64,000 nt of DNA from Endozoicomonas montiporae CL-33 (GCF_001583435.1 NZ_CP013251.1:3051215-3115214), one strand, 5' to 3'; counted from the stretch's first letter, positions 48,761 through 58,273 are shown. The notes: generated from the sequence alone by a model not told the origin. Numbers and translations are program-made.

Positions 48761-48815
48761 TTCGCGGGGATGACCAGCTGAACGGAAAAATGGGGAAGTT
48801 ATTTTCAGACAAATC

Positions 48816-49109
48816 CTAAGCGTTTACAGCCTCCTCCTTTTTTCGCAGAGGATCAGAGGGTTCAATGTCTGACTCCAGTTCAGTAATTTCACGGCTAATA
48901 GTTTTCTGATCACAGCCCAGCACTTGGGATATATAACCAATGCCACCATGACCGAGTTTGAGAGCTTCAATAGCAGCATAGTGCCGACGATCCCTTTCGT
49001 TGAGCGATCGATAAAAAGTTCTCATGCGTTTTTTCACTAATGAGGGGTACGTGGCCATAGTCACCTCCAGCAATGGTTCAAAGTATTGACCATTGTCTGA
49101 GAGGTGCAA
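48816..49109 (-). pseudogene. ISAzo13-type transposase, N-terminal fragment
   Basis: A 97-codon frame containing RTFYRSLNERDRRHYAAIEALKLGHGGIGYIS and a helix-turn-helix (VLGCDQKTISREITEL), the N-terminus of ISAzo13-family transposases (about 400 residues when complete). It stops inside an internal copy of the element end at 48816-48818. The real start is probably the internal ATG before ATYPSLVKKRM. Confidence 0.7.
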
Positions 49110-49153
49110 ATCGGGAAGTTATTTTTAGACTATTCCTAACTCATGAATCAGAA

Positions 49154-49190
49154 AGAGACAAAGCGATTGCAACTCATTCGCTTTGTCTCT
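49154..49190. terminator. Hairpin downstream of asd
   Basis: Exact 13-bp arms (AGAGACAAAGCGA 49154-49166, TCGCTTTGTCTCT 49178-49190) with an 11-base loop. On the leftward strand it is followed by TTTCTG, a weak U-tract. Likely the end of the leuCDB-asd transcript. Confidence 0.6.
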
Positions 49191-49220
49191 GCAGGCAGTT
49201 AAGTCTCTGCAGGCAGTTAA
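49185..49220. repeat. 18-bp exact tandem duplication
   Basis: GTCTCTGCAGGCAGTTAA occurs twice in a row (49185-49202, 49203-49220), overlapping the arm of the terminator hairpin. Non-coding, 30 bases after asd. Confidence 0.85.
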
Positions 49221-49250
49221 GAGGTTATATCAGGAAGGAATGCGAGTACC

Positions 49251-50360
49251 CTATACCAGTATATTCAACATTCTGCGCAGTGGTTCTGCCGCTCCCCACA
49301 GCAACTGGTCACCCACAGTAAATGCCGACAGATACTCATTACCCATATTCAGCTTACGCAAGCGCCCTACCGGAATATCCAGTTTGCCGGTCACGGCAGC
49401 CGGGGTCAGTTGTTGCATGGTGACATCGCGATCATTCGGCACCACAGATACCCAGTTGTTTGACTCAGCAATAATGCTTTCAATATCCGACATGGGAATA
49501 TCCCGATTCAGTTTCAGAGTCAGTGCCTGACTGTGGCAACGCATGGCACCAATGCGAACACACACGCCATCAATGGGAATAATGCCACCGTTGTATAAGC
49601 CCAGAATCTTGTTGGTTTCTGACTGGGCTTTCCACTCTTCACGACTCTGACCATTATCCAGCTGCTTGTCGATGTAGGGAATCAGGCTACCTGCCAGCGG
49701 TACACCAAATTCACTCTGAGGCAAATCGCTACTACGCAACAGCTCCGAGGTTTTCCGGTCAATGTCCAGAATGGCACTGGATGGATCGGCCAGTTCACTG
49801 GCAACATTGTCACGAATACAACCCATCTGGTTGATCAGCTCACGCATGTTGCGCGCACCGGCACCACTGGCGGCCTGATAGGTCATGGCACTGACCCAGT
49901 CCACGAGACCTTCCCTGAACAATCCACCCACTGCCATCAGCATCAGACTAACCGTACAGTTACCGCCAATATAGTTCTTAACACCCGACTCCAGCGCCTG
50001 ATCAATCACATGCCGGTTGACCGGATCCAGAACAATCACACTGTCGTCATTCATACGCAGGGACGAAGCCGCATCAATCCAGTAGCCATCCCAACCGCTG
50101 TCACGCAATGGCTGAAACACCTGTCCGGTGTAATCCCCACCCTGACAGGAAATAATGATATCCATTTCCCGCAGCGCATCGATAGAAAAAGCATCCTGCA
50201 AAGGCTGAACCGGCTTACCCACATCCGGGCCAGGCTGTCCATGCTGGGACGTGGTAAAAAACACCGGATCAACGCTGGCGAAATCATTCTCTTCGCGCAT
50301 GCGCTCCATCAGCACCGAGCCAACCATGCCCCGCCAGCCGACCAGTCCGACTTTTTTCAT
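49251..50360 (-). CDS. asd: Aspartate-semialdehyde dehydrogenase
   Basis: A 369-residue enzyme reducing aspartyl phosphate to the semialdehyde for lysine, threonine, methionine and diaminopimelate. [18 protein letters not shown] binds [20 protein letters not shown] contains the catalytic Cys at about residue 135, and [15 protein letters not shown] and [18 protein letters not shown] complete the active site. The start at 50360 follows GGAGAG; a longer frame to 50399 lacks support. Separated from its usual neighbour usg by 6.6 kb of accessory DNA. Confidence 0.96.
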   Translation of the reverse strand: MKKVGLVGWRGMVGSVLMERMREENDFASVDPVFFTTSQHGQPGPDVGKPVQPLQDAFSIDALREMDIIISCQGGDYTGQVFQPLRDSGWDGYWIDAASSLRMNDDSVIVLDPVNRHVIDQALESGVKNYIGGNCTVSLMLMAVGGLFREGLVDWVSAMTYQAASGAGARNMRELINQMGCIRDNVASELADPSSAILDIDRKTSELLRSSDLPQSEFGVPLAGSLIPYIDKQLDNGQSREEWKAQSETNKILGLYNGGIIPIDGVCVRIGAMRCHSQALTLKLNRDIPMSDIESIIAESNNWVSVVPNDRDVTMQQLTPAAVTGKLDIPVGRLRKLNMGNEYLSAFTVGDQLLWGAAEPLRRMLNILV

Positions 50361-50445
50361 ACTACTCTCCTTGAAATTCAACGGTTCCCGTCCCTGCAAA
50401 TCAATAAAGACGGGAACTTACTCATTTTTTCAGCAATATTATTCA

Positions 50446-51522
50446 CTACTGCAAGCATTGAACCACAGCGTCACCCATCTCAGCCGTCGTCACTACACGA
50501 CAACCTTCTGAGGCAATATCACCCGTGCGCAAGCCCTGATCCAGTACTTCACCCACCGCCTGTTCAATGGCATCTGCCGCCGCTATTTCGCCGAGAGAAT
50601 AACGCAGCAGCATAGCCAGAGACAGTATCTGCGCCAGTGGGTTCGCTTTGCCCTGACCGGCAATATCAGGAGCAGAGCCATGCACCGGCTCATACATACC
50701 CTGATTCTTTTCATTCAAGGAAGCGGAAGGCAACATACCAATGGAACCGGTTAACATTGCCGCACAGTCGCTCAGAATATCGCCGAACATATTGCCGGTC
50801 ACCACCACATCAAACTGTTTTGGCTCACGCACCAACTGCATGGTGGCGTTATCAACATACATATGACTCAGCTCAACGTCACTGTAATCATCTGCCATGC
50901 CTGAAACCAGCTCACGCCACAACGCAGTTACTTCCAGAACGTTGGACTTATCCACCGAACACAGTCGTCCATTGCGTTTCTGCGCCGCCTCAAACGCTAC
51001 TTTAGCGATGCGTTTGATTTCCGATTCCCGGTACACGTAGGTGTTGTAACCTTCCCGTTCACCATTTTCCAATGTGCGCACACCGCGAGGCTCACCAAAA
51101 TAAATACCTCCGGTAAGCTCCCGAACAATCAGAATATCCAAACCGGCCACCAGCTCGGCTTTCAGGCTGGACGCTGCAGCCAGCTGTGGAAACAGAATAG
51201 CCGGACGCAGGTTGGCAAACAGGTCAAGTTCAGAACGAAGCCCCAGCAAGCCTTTTTCCGGGCGGTTTGCCATGGGCTGATCATCCCACTTTGGACCTCC
51301 CACGGCACCAAACAGAATGGCGTCGGACTGTTTTGCCAGTTTCAGTGTTTCTGCGGGCAAAGGTGTACCTTCGGCATCAATGGCAGCACCGCCCACCAGC
51401 GCATGACTGACTTCAATATCCAGACTGAAAAGTTGTTTAATAACATCCAGCACTTTCAGCGCTTCCGCTACAATCTCGGGACCAATACCATCACCGGGCA
51501 AACATAAAATCTGGCGACTCAT
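50446..51522 (-). CDS. leuB: 3-isopropylmalate dehydrogenase
   Basis: A 358-residue enzyme oxidising and decarboxylating 3-isopropylmalate in leucine synthesis. [51 protein letters not shown] and [17 protein letters not shown] with [17 protein letters not shown] mark substrate, metal and NAD sites. It is downstream of leuD with a miniature element in the gap. Confidence 0.97.
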   Translation of the reverse strand: MSRQILCLPGDGIGPEIVAEALKVLDVIKQLFSLDIEVSHALVGGAAIDAEGTPLPAETLKLAKQSDAILFGAVGGPKWDDQPMANRPEKGLLGLRSELDLFANLRPAILFPQLAAASSLKAELVAGLDILIVRELTGGIYFGEPRGVRTLENGEREGYNTYVYRESEIKRIAKVAFEAAQKRNGRLCSVDKSNVLEVTALWRELVSGMADDYSDVELSHMYVDNATMQLVREPKQFDVVVTGNMFGDILSDCAAMLTGSIGMLPSASLNEKNQGMYEPVHGSAPDIAGQGKANPLAQILSLAMLLRYSLGEIAAADAIEQAVGEVLDQGLRTGDIASEGCRVVTTAEMGDAVVQCLQ

Positions 51523-51538
51523 TATTTTTTTCTCCTTA

Positions 51539-51699
51539 GGGGGCTGTGCGAGAATAGCGCCCGTAGCGAGGATGGCAGAAAATTGAGAATGAAAAGTCGG
51601 TTTTGTGAGGAGAATAGCAAGCTATTTGACGAACAAAAACGACTTTTCAGACCAATTTGCTGCCACCGCAGTAGGGCAGTCTATTCTCGCACAGCCCCC
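51539..51699. repeat. 161-bp miniature inverted-repeat element, family B, in the leuD-leuB gap
   Basis: Exact 19-bp terminal repeats (GGGGGCTGTGCGAGAATAG at 51539-51557, reverse complement at 51681-51699). The interior is shared with 58309-58685 (GCGCCCGTAGCGAGGAT and TGACGAACAAAA segments). It occupies almost the whole space between the leuD stop (51710) and the leuB start (51522), leaving 16 bases before leuB for its ribosome binding site. Confidence 0.88.
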
Positions 51700-51709
51700 A
51701 AGCCTTTAC

Positions 51710-52348
51710 TTAATTAAACAGCCATGGCTGTGCGTCAATATGCTTTTGTTCAAACGCCTTGATGGCATCACTTTCCTGAAGGGTCAGCCCAATGTCGTCC
51801 AGACCTTTTAACAGGCAGTCACTGCGAAATTCGTCTACGGTAAACGACATCTCCTGACCATCTTCGAGCACCACTATCTGACGCTCAAGGTCAACGGTTA
51901 ACTGATAGCCTTCATTACTTTCCACCAAAGCGAACAACTGTTCTACCTGCTCTTCAGACAGCGTGATCGGTAACAGACCATTCTTGAAACAATTGTTATA
52001 AAAAATCTCGGCAAAGCTCGGTGCAATCACGCAGCGAATACCAAAATCATCCAGCGCCCAGGGAGCATGTTCACGACTGGAGCCGCAACCAAAGTTCTGA
52101 CGCGCCAGCAAAATAGAGGTATCCAGATAACGAGCCTGATTCAGCACAAACGATTCATTCAAAGGTCGCTGACTGCAATCCTGACCGGGCTGACCTTCGT
52201 CCAGATACCGCAGTTCATCGAACAGGTTAGGACCAAAGCCTGTCCGCTTGATGGATTTAAGAAACTGTTTGGGAATAATCATGTCGGTATCGACATTGGC
52301 ACGATCCAGCGGTGCCACAATACCCTGATGAACGGTAAATGCCTTCAT
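51710..52348 (-). CDS. leuD: 3-isopropylmalate dehydratase small subunit
   Basis: A 212-residue aconitase-fold swivel domain that pairs with Leu[21 protein letters not shown] at the N-terminus, [19 protein letters not shown] and [10 protein letters not shown] are the family motifs. It starts three bases after the leuC stop. Confidence 0.97.
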   Translation of the reverse strand: MKAFTVHQGIVAPLDRANVDTDMIIPKQFLKSIKRTGFGPNLFDELRYLDEGQPGQDCSQRPLNESFVLNQARYLDTSILLARQNFGCGSSREHAPWALDDFGIRCVIAPSFAEIFYNNCFKNGLLPITLSEEQVEQLFALVESNEGYQLTVDLERQIVVLEDGQEMSFTVDEFRSDCLLKGLDDIGLTLQESDAIKAFEQKHIDAQPWLFN

Positions 52349-52351
52349 GAC

Positions 52352-53791
52352 TTAAACCCCTTCTTCCACAACTTGTTCCATAAATGGTGCCATCAATTCA
52401 CGAACATCCGTGAAGTGCCCTGCCACTGCTGCCGCTGCTGCCATAGCCGGACTGACCAGATGCGTGCGACCACCAAAACCCTGTCGTCCTTCGAAGTTTC
52501 GGTTGGATGTCGAAGCACAATGTTCGCCAGCGCCCAATTTATCGGCATTCATTGCCAGACACATGGAACAGCCCGGCTCACGCCACTGAAGCCCCGCTTC
52601 GGTAAAGATAAGGTGCAAACCTTCCTGTTCAGCCTGCGTCTTGACCAGACCGGAACCCGGCACCACCAGTGCTTCTTTAACACTCTGCGCTACCTTACGA
52701 CCTTTTACGACAGCTGCCGCTTCACGCAGATCTTCTATACGGGAGTTAGTGCAGGAGCCAATAAAAACACGGTCAACCGGAATATCAGTGATCTTCATAC
52801 CGCCAGTTAGCCCCATGTATTCCAGCGCACGACCATAGCCTTCTGCTTCGCTCGCCTCTGGCACACAGGCATCAACAGGTAATACCATTTCCGGTGATGT
52901 GCCCCAGGTGACCTGAGGCTTGATGTCTTCCCCTTTGAGCACCACAACCTGATCAAATACGGCATCATCATCAGAGTGAAGATCAGACCAGACCGAAACG
53001 GCCTGTTCCCACTGTTCACCAGCTGGCGCAAATGGACGACCTTTGACGTATTCCAAAGTGACGTCATCCACTGCCACCATACCGGCACGAGCACCTGCTT
53101 CAATGGCCATATTACAAATGGTCATACGGCCCTCCATGCTAAGAGCCCGAATCACATCACCACCAAACTCAATGGCGTAACCCGTACCACCGGCAGTGCC
53201 GATCTCTCCAATAATCGCCAACACAATATCTTTGGCAGTGACGCCGACACCCAGCTCACCGTCCACACGTACCAGCATGTTTTTCATTTTTTTGGTCACC
53301 AGGCACTGGGTGGCCAGTACATGCTCAACTTCCGAAGTGCCAATACCATGAGCCAGCGCACCAAAGGCACCGTGGGTTGATGTGTGGGAATCACCACACA
53401 CCACCGCCATACCCGGCAGGGTGGCACCCTGTTCCGGGCCAATCACATGCACAATACCCTGACGTCGATCCTGCATATCAAACTGGGTAATGCCAAAATC
53501 ATCGCAGTTCTCATCCAGTGTTTTAACCTGAATTCTGGAAATGGGATCAGCAATCCCTTCAATGCCACTTTCACGTTCAGCTGCCGTTGTCGGCACATTG
53601 TGATCCGGGGTAGCAAGATTGGCATTGATGCGCCAGGGTTGGCGACCCACCAGTCGTAATCCTTCAAAGGCCTGCGGAGAGGTCACCTCATGCAGCAGAT
53701 GACGATCAATATAAATCAGGGCAGAGCCATCTTCCCGTTGCTTGACGAGATGACTGTCCCACAGCTTGTCGTACAGGGTTTTGCCTGACAT
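52352..53791 (-). CDS. leuC: 3-isopropylmalate dehydratase large subunit
   Basis: About 479 residues, isomerising 2- to 3-isopropylmalate. [20 protein letters not shown], the iron-sulfur cysteines in [14 protein letters not shown] and [11 protein letters not shown], and [12 protein letters not shown] are present. The start at 53791 is chosen because GGAGG lies seven bases upstream; the first ATG at 53806 overlaps that site. First gene of leuCDB-asd, divergent from a LysR regulator. Confidence 0.97.
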   Translation of the reverse strand: MSGKTLYDKLWDSHLVKQREDGSALIYIDRHLLHEVTSPQAFEGLRLVGRQPWRINANLATPDHNVPTTAAERESGIEGIADPISRIQVKTLDENCDDFGITQFDMQDRRQGIVHVIGPEQGATLPGMAVVCGDSHTSTHGAFGALAHGIGTSEVEHVLATQCLVTKKMKNMLVRVDGELGVGVTAKDIVLAIIGEIGTAGGTGYAIEFGGDVIRALSMEGRMTICNMAIEAGARAGMVAVDDVTLEYVKGRPFAPAGEQWEQAVSVWSDLHSDDDAVFDQVVVLKGEDIKPQVTWGTSPEMVLPVDACVPEASEAEGYGRALEYMGLTGGMKITDIPVDRVFIGSCTNSRIEDLREAAAVVKGRKVAQSVKEALVVPGSGLVKTQAEQEGLHLIFTEAGLQWREPGCSMCLAMNADKLGAGEHCASTSNRNFEGRQGFGGRTHLVSPAMAAAAAVAGHFTDVRELMAPFMEQVVEEGV

Positions 53792-53993
53792 AGCGCTTCC
53801 TCCCATTGACGATTCCCCTTGTGAACACTGCTTTGCTGCTACGAAAAAACAGTAGCGAAAGCAGCATTAATAATGATTATCTTTGTTCTGGCTCATCCTA
53901 GAGCGAATCATTGAATTACTCAAATTCATCTTTTTTATGCTATTAATAACAATATGGAATAGTTAAATCTCCACGAGACTAGAACACCTTTTT
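53792..53993. promoter_or_regulatory. leuC / LysR divergent control region
   Basis: About 200 AT-rich bases between divergent starts, the usual site of LysR-type operators. Palindromic T-N11-A candidates can be drawn but none is distinctive, so only the region is given. Confidence 0.45.
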
Positions 53994-54932
53994 ATGGATA
54001 TTCCCAGCCTTACCGCCTTTTTGTCGGTTGCCGAATGTGGCTCCTTCTCCATGGCTGCCGAACAGCTGCATCTGACCCAACCCGCCGTCAGTAAGCGGAT
54101 TGCCAGTCTGGAGCAGCAGCTGGGCACGCCCTTGTTTGACCGGAAAAAGTTTGACCGGAAAAACACCTCCGGCAGTCGGCGAACCCACCTGAATGAAGCC
54201 GGTCGCACATTGTTGCCCAAAGCCCGACAGATGCTTGAATTGATGCAGGATACACGACAGCAGATAACAAACCTCAAGACCCAGATCAAAGGACCGCTGC
54301 GTTTAGCCACCAGCCATCACATTGGTTTAAGACGTCTACCTGAAGTCCTGAAAAAATTTGCCCGAACCTGGCCAGATGTGACACTGGATATAAAATTTGT
54401 CGATTCAGAAGCGGCTTATGAACTGTTGCACCGGGGCGAAGTGGAACTGGGGATTATTACGCTGGCGCCCGCGAATCCGGAAGGCGTTCTGTCCCAGAAG
54501 TTATGGAACGACCCACTGGTCTTTATGGCTTGCAGGGAACATCCGCTGGCGCAGATAAAAGACCGGATCTCACCCAGAGCTCTTTGTCAGTATCAGGCGG
54601 TATTACCCGATCCCGGCACCTTTACTTACCGACTGGTACAAAACCTGTTTGACCAGCAGGGACTGCCCCTGCAGACCGCCATGTCTTCGAATTATCTGGA
54701 AACCATACGAATGCTGACCGCTATAGGCATAGCATGGAGCCTATTGCCCAAATCCATGCTGGGTGAAGACCTGGTTGAATTAAAAACCGGTGTTAAACCA
54801 CCGGTCAGGGAGTTAGGCTACATTCGGCATGAGCACAGAACCCTGTCGAATGCAGCCAGAGTCTTTCTGGAGCGGCTGGATAATGCTCAAGTGGAAGTGA
54901 CGGAGGTGACGGTCACCGACACGTTATCCTGA
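53994..54932 (+). CDS. LysR-type transcriptional regulator
   Basis: A 312-residue regulator. The winged helix-turn-helix is FLSVAECGSFSMAAEQLHLTQPAVSKRIASLEQQLG; in three pieces: FLSVAECGSFSMAAEQ, LHLTQPAVSKRI, ASLEQQLG. It is followed by a linker and a type 2 periplasmic-binding-like effector domain (about 95-300). A LysR gene divergent from leuC is the conserved arrangement, so control of leuCDB is likely. The wing loop carries an in-frame duplication, LFDRKKFDRKNTSGSRRTH, where relatives have a shorter LFDR..RR.H. The gene end overlaps the convergent PP2C gene by 46 bases. Confidence 0.88.
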   Translation: MDIPSLTAFLSVAECGSFSMAAEQLHLTQPAVSKRIASLEQQLGTPLFDRKKFDRKNTSGSRRTHLNEAGRTLLPKARQMLELMQDTRQQITNLKTQIKGPLRLATSHHIGLRRLPEVLKKFARTWPDVTLDIKFVDSEAAYELLHRGEVELGIITLAPANPEGVLSQKLWNDPLVFMACREHPLAQIKDRISPRALCQYQAVLPDPGTFTYRLVQNLFDQQGLPLQTAMSSNYLETIRMLTAIGIAWSLLPKSMLGEDLVELKTGVKPPVRELGYIRHEHRTLSNAARVFLERLDNAQVEVTEVTVTDTLS

Positions 54933-56536
54933 GAGCCTGCTTTGTATGCCAATTCCGCAAGATGCGCTGCAATGGCAGCATTGGTCATATCTTCCTTACC
55001 AAGGGCATTGGTGACCACCTTACCCACGGTTTCAGAAGTGGCAACATCAAACAAACCATCACAAGCCTGTACCAGTTTAAAACCTGCCCAACCAGCAGCG
55101 GGCCTGGTCAGCTTGGTCACCTTGGGTCTGGCACTTATAGCACCATAGGAATAGTGATCCCCCATACTGCGTGCAACGGCAGAGCCGCCACTGACACGCC
55201 ATGCACCAGACATGGCCTGATAGGCCTCACCACCACGCTTTTCAATACCTTTCTGGTATTTTTTATCATCAGGCTTCGCATCTTCACTAAGCTGTTTCAC
55301 ACCACCATCGGGTGCTATCAGAACCGCCCTGGCGTCGCCGAGGTTGGCAGTCCAGAGATCATCACCGACCTGAAGCACCACGTTAGCCGTTGTACCTGAA
55401 ATGGGTTGATCCGCAGGCGGTTTATAACTATTACTCGCATCCACAAAGGCTAATTTAAGGGCGTTCATCATTCGGGTATCATCAAGAGACCTTGGGTTAC
55501 CTTCCTGCAGGCGTTTTTTCAGGAACCTGACCAGATTTGTTTTCGCATGCCTTGCCGCCACATCACCACCATGACCGTCAAATACCCCGGTTAATTTGAT
55601 GGTTTTTGTCCCTTCACGGGTTTTTATCCGGAATGTCGTGCAAAGAACCTCATCTTCCATCTCTTTGCGGCGACCTTCACAATGCGCAACCCCGGTAGAT
55701 GTCTGGGCTTCGGTATGAAATTCAGACGCCCTTTCCCTTACATCACCGTCCTTGACCTCAAAAGGTTCTAACTCGATTCGCCCCTGTTTCAATCCGGCAA
55801 TGTCACTGATTCTTTCGTCAGATGCCTTTCCCCATCGCTCATCCGCCAGTTTGTCAAACTCAACAGCTGCACGGATTTTAAAGTCCTTGATATCTTCTCC
55901 CTGTTTAATCTTCTGTTTAGCTTCTTCAAGCAGCTGATTCTCTGTCTTCTGCTGATTATCTGCAGCTTTCATTTCATGTTGAAGTTTCGAGGCAACCACT
56001 TCAGGATCAGTGACAACGGCATACTCAAGCTCAAGGTTGTCCTCTATTCTCAGAGGGTCAATTTTTTTATCTCTCCCAGTCATATACGCACGCCAGTTAT
56101 CTTTTACCGTTACCGGTATGACCCAGGTGTTTCGAGCCGCAGTTTCTCGGGTAGTTGAGTGCGCTTCAATAAAGCTAGCCGCTTCTTTGACCGTAACGAC
56201 TTTTGAGTCTTTAGAAGTCACGGAATCATCAGGGCGAACAGAATTCTGTATCATGTAGCCCAGGTGTCTGACAGCAGCACTCCGCTGCTGGAGCGTCTTG
56301 TTCTCAAGTTCTTTCAAGGTGTAATCAACCCGACCCTTCAGTGCCGGGATCACTTTAGCCACCACTTTTAGAAACCTGGCTTTCCATTTACCTGCCTCAC
56401 CGGTGCGGAAGTGACCATTATCAAGCCTCAGTAACGCATCCTCACTGCCAGCCGTCCTTTCAGCCAGTCTTTTTAACTGCGCCGTATTTTCCGAGAATTC
56501 CTGCCGCACCGGCGGTAGAGAGGGCTTCCTGATCAT
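54887..56536 (-). CDS. PP2C-type Ser/Thr phosphatase, effector-like, with long N-terminal domain
   Basis: A 549-residue protein. Residues 1-275 have no family I recognise: helical, charged, with a small coiled coil at about 195-225. Residues 280-549 form a PP2C domain with the metal and phosphate motifs in order: GRRKEMEDE, LTGVFDGHGGDVAARHAK, GTTANVVLQVGDDLWTANLGDAR, SGGSAVARSMGD, ACDGLFDVATSE and GSQDNVSVTV. It resembles eukaryotic PPM phosphatases (RxxMED form) more than bacterial SpoIIE/Stp types and lacks membrane segments, so a delivered host-directed effector is plausible but unproven. The ATG at 56536 is the first possible start; an IS1380 element begins three bases upstream and carries an in-frame TGA. 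Confidence 0.82.
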   Translation of the reverse strand: MIRKPSLPPVRQEFSENTAQLKRLAERTAGSEDALLRLDNGHFRTGEAGKWKARFLKVVAKVIPALKGRVDYTLKELENKTLQQRSAAVRHLGYMIQNSVRPDDSVTSKDSKVVTVKEAASFIEAHSTTRETAARNTWVIPVTVKDNWRAYMTGRDKKIDPLRIEDNLELEYAVVTDPEVVASKLQHEMKAADNQQKTENQLLEEAKQKIKQGEDIKDFKIRAAVEFDKLADERWGKASDERISDIAGLKQGRIELEPFEVKDGDVRERASEFHTEAQTSTGVAHCEGRRKEMEDEVLCTTFRIKTREGTKTIKLTGVFDGHGGDVAARHAKTNLVRFLKKRLQEGNPRSLDDTRMMNALKLAFVDASNSYKPPADQPISGTTANVVLQVGDDLWTANLGDARAVLIAPDGGVKQLSEDAKPDDKKYQKGIEKRGGEAYQAMSGAWRVSGGSAVARSMGDHYSYGAISARPKVTKLTRPAAGWAGFKLVQACDGLFDVATSETVGKVVTNALGKEDMTNAAIAAHLAELAYKAGSQDNVSVTVTSVTST

Positions 56537-56538
56537 AG

Positions 56539-58258
56539 CCCGAATATTTCATAAAAGGAGGCAAGTTCCGCCCAATCACTTGATATAATTGGGTCGACCA
56601 AAAGAAAGCTTCGGAAGAAGCAAACCGGAACTTGCCATGCCCAAATCTACACAAGAACAGCTTCGTTTTCATCCCTCAAATGGAAAAACCATCCGGGCAG
56701 ACTTCAATGGTGGGGAGTTATCTTCTGACTTTGGCACTCTGCTGCTACGGGAAACCATTCTGCAGAGCGGTCTTATCTGCAAAATGACTGATGCCATCAA
56801 TGACAGACGCCATCAATCCTATATCGACCACTCCCTGAAAGAACTTCTGGTTCAGCGGGTTCTGCAAATGGCCTGCGGCTATGAAGATGCCAACGACAGT
56901 AACCGTTTGCGTAAAGACCCTATGTTCAAACTGGCCACTGGTCGCAATCCGTTGGACAGCGATAACCATCTCGCATCAGCGCCCACTTTTACCCGGCTGG
57001 GACAATCTATGACCCGCTCCGACATTTACAGGATGGCTGAAGCATTTGTGCATCACTTTATCAGCAGTTACAAGCTGCCACCTCCGGTGATCGTTATCGA
57101 TCTTGATCATACACCGGCCATTACTCATGGTGGCCAGCAGATGAACCTGTTTAATGCCAAATATCAGGACTACTGCTACTTGCCCCTGATGATTTTTGAG
57201 GGACTCAGCGGCAAGCTGATTACGGCGATTCTTCGTCCGGGGAAAACCCCAACGGGCAAGGAAAATGCAGCTATTCTCGAACGGGTCATTCGGCTGCTTC
57301 GGAAAAAGTGGCCGAAAACCCATCTACTGGTTCGGGGAGACAGCCACTTCGCTCAACCAGAGTTAATGTGGGTGGTTCAGAATGCCCCTCATTCGGATTA
57401 TGTCTTGGGCAAAGGTGCAGGCCACAAAACGGCTTTGCGGCCAAAAGCCAAAGAGTTGTTGGATGAAGCGCGTCAAGCTCTGAAGGTCAAGACTGAGCTG
57501 GCAAGACTGAACAACATGCCAGAACCTGATCGGCTCAGACTTTACGGGGAAGCAGAATACCAGGCCAAGAGCTGGAAAGGTCTCGATACCCGGATAATTT
57601 ACAAGGCGGAGGTCAACCAAAAAGGCGACAACCCTCGTTTCATTGTGACGTCGATGAAGGAAGCTTCTCCAGAGGTAATTTATGAAGAGCTTTACTGTCC
57701 AAGAGGACAGGATGAGAACTTCATCAAACATCTGAAAAGTGATCTGTCCGGCGACAGATTGTCCGATCAGGGCTTTTTGGCTAACCATTTGAGAATGTTT
57801 TATGCCTGTGCCGCTTATGTTTTGCACTATGAGTTAAGAACCAAGACTTTGAAAGGTACGGAGCTGGAAAAAGCGCAGCCATCAACGGTGATCATGAAGC
57901 TCTGTAAAGTTGCAGTCAAAGTGGTTGAATATAAAGACCGAATTAAACTTCATCTGCCACGTAGCTGCCCATTCAAGAGGCTTTTGCAGCATGTGACAGA
58001 AGTCTTTTACCAGATGCCGATACTTCGACCGGGGTAGCAACTTTCATAATACTCAATCAAGGTACATAGCAACCAGATGAAAGAGCTTTGGGGCTTTCCG
58101 TTATCCTGAAATAGCAGGATTCGTTGATTAGCGTCTAATCTGTAAGCAAGTATGGGCTGCAATGTCTTTCACATGGTTAACAGAGCAACAGGCTTGCGGA
58201 AAAGTCCAAAATTAAGAGGATGGGATGGTAGTTGCTGCTTGTTTATGAAATATCCGGG
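56539..58258. mobile_element. IS1380-family insertion sequence, 1720 bp, intact
   Basis: Terminal repeats CCCGAATATTTCATAAA (left) and, reversed, CCCGGATATTTCATAAA (right). A perfect 4-bp target duplication ATAG lies at 56535-56538 and 58259-58262, as expected for the family. It holds one apparently complete rightward transposase. It lies between the PP2C start codon and the original upstream sequence of that gene. Confidence 0.93.
56637..58037 (+). CDS. IS1380-family transposase
   Basis: About 466 residues from ATG 56637, preceded by GGAA at six bases; the frame extends to 56589 but that N-terminus is outside the conserved region. Conserved segments: RADFNGGELSSDFGTLLL, ACGYEDANDSNRLRKDPMF, VIDLDHTPAITHGGQQ (first catalytic Asp), LLVRGDSHFAQPELM (second Asp), PRFIVTSM and CPRGQDENFIKHLKSDL (Glu). 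No interruption is seen, so the element may be active. Confidence 0.92.
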   Translation: MPKSTQEQLRFHPSNGKTIRADFNGGELSSDFGTLLLRETILQSGLICKMTDAINDRRHQSYIDHSLKELLVQRVLQMACGYEDANDSNRLRKDPMFKLATGRNPLDSDNHLASAPTFTRLGQSMTRSDIYRMAEAFVHHFISSYKLPPPVIVIDLDHTPAITHGGQQMNLFNAKYQDYCYLPLMIFEGLSGKLITAILRPGKTPTGKENAAILERVIRLLRKKWPKTHLLVRGDSHFAQPELMWVVQNAPHSDYVLGKGAGHKTALRPKAKELLDEARQALKVKTELARLNNMPEPDRLRLYGEAEYQAKSWKGLDTRIIYKAEVNQKGDNPRFIVTSMKEASPEVIYEELYCPRGQDENFIKHLKSDLSGDRLSDQGFLANHLRMFYACAAYVLHYELRTKTLKGTELEKAQPSTVIMKLCKVAVKVVEYKDRIKLHLPRSCPFKRLLQHVTEVFYQMPILRPG

Positions 58259-58268
58259 ATAGGTAATG

Positions 58269-58273
58269 TCCTT
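58269..58273 (-). promoter_or_regulatory. Displaced ribosome binding site of the PP2C gene
   Basis: AAGGA on the - strand. With the IS1380 element and one ATAG copy removed, it lies eight bases before the ATG of the PP2C gene, an ideal spacing. It is now 1.7 kb away from that ATG. Confidence 0.65.

Larger units (their letters stand above)
47143..49137. mobile_element. ISAzo13-like remnant with exact 24-bp terminal repeats
   Basis: The left end (47143-47166, starting AGGAATAGTCTAAAAATAAC) is the exact reverse complement of the right end (49114-49137). Inside are a palindromic segment carrying an IS1182-family element, an internal near-copy of the right end (48794-48817), and an N-terminal transposase fragment on the - strand. 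The body of the transposase is missing, so this is an internally deleted element that later received another insertion. Whether the 47143-48817 part is a separate miniature derivative is open. Confidence 0.65.

Noticed and set aside
42676..49137. Accessory block considered as a prophage or integrative element
   Set aside because: No integrase, structural, replication or conjugation genes are visible, only insertion sequences, miniature elements, an intron remnant and one secreted protein gene.
49185..49220. 18-bp tandem duplication considered as an attachment site
   Set aside because: The two copies are adjacent with nothing between them and no integrase gene is near.
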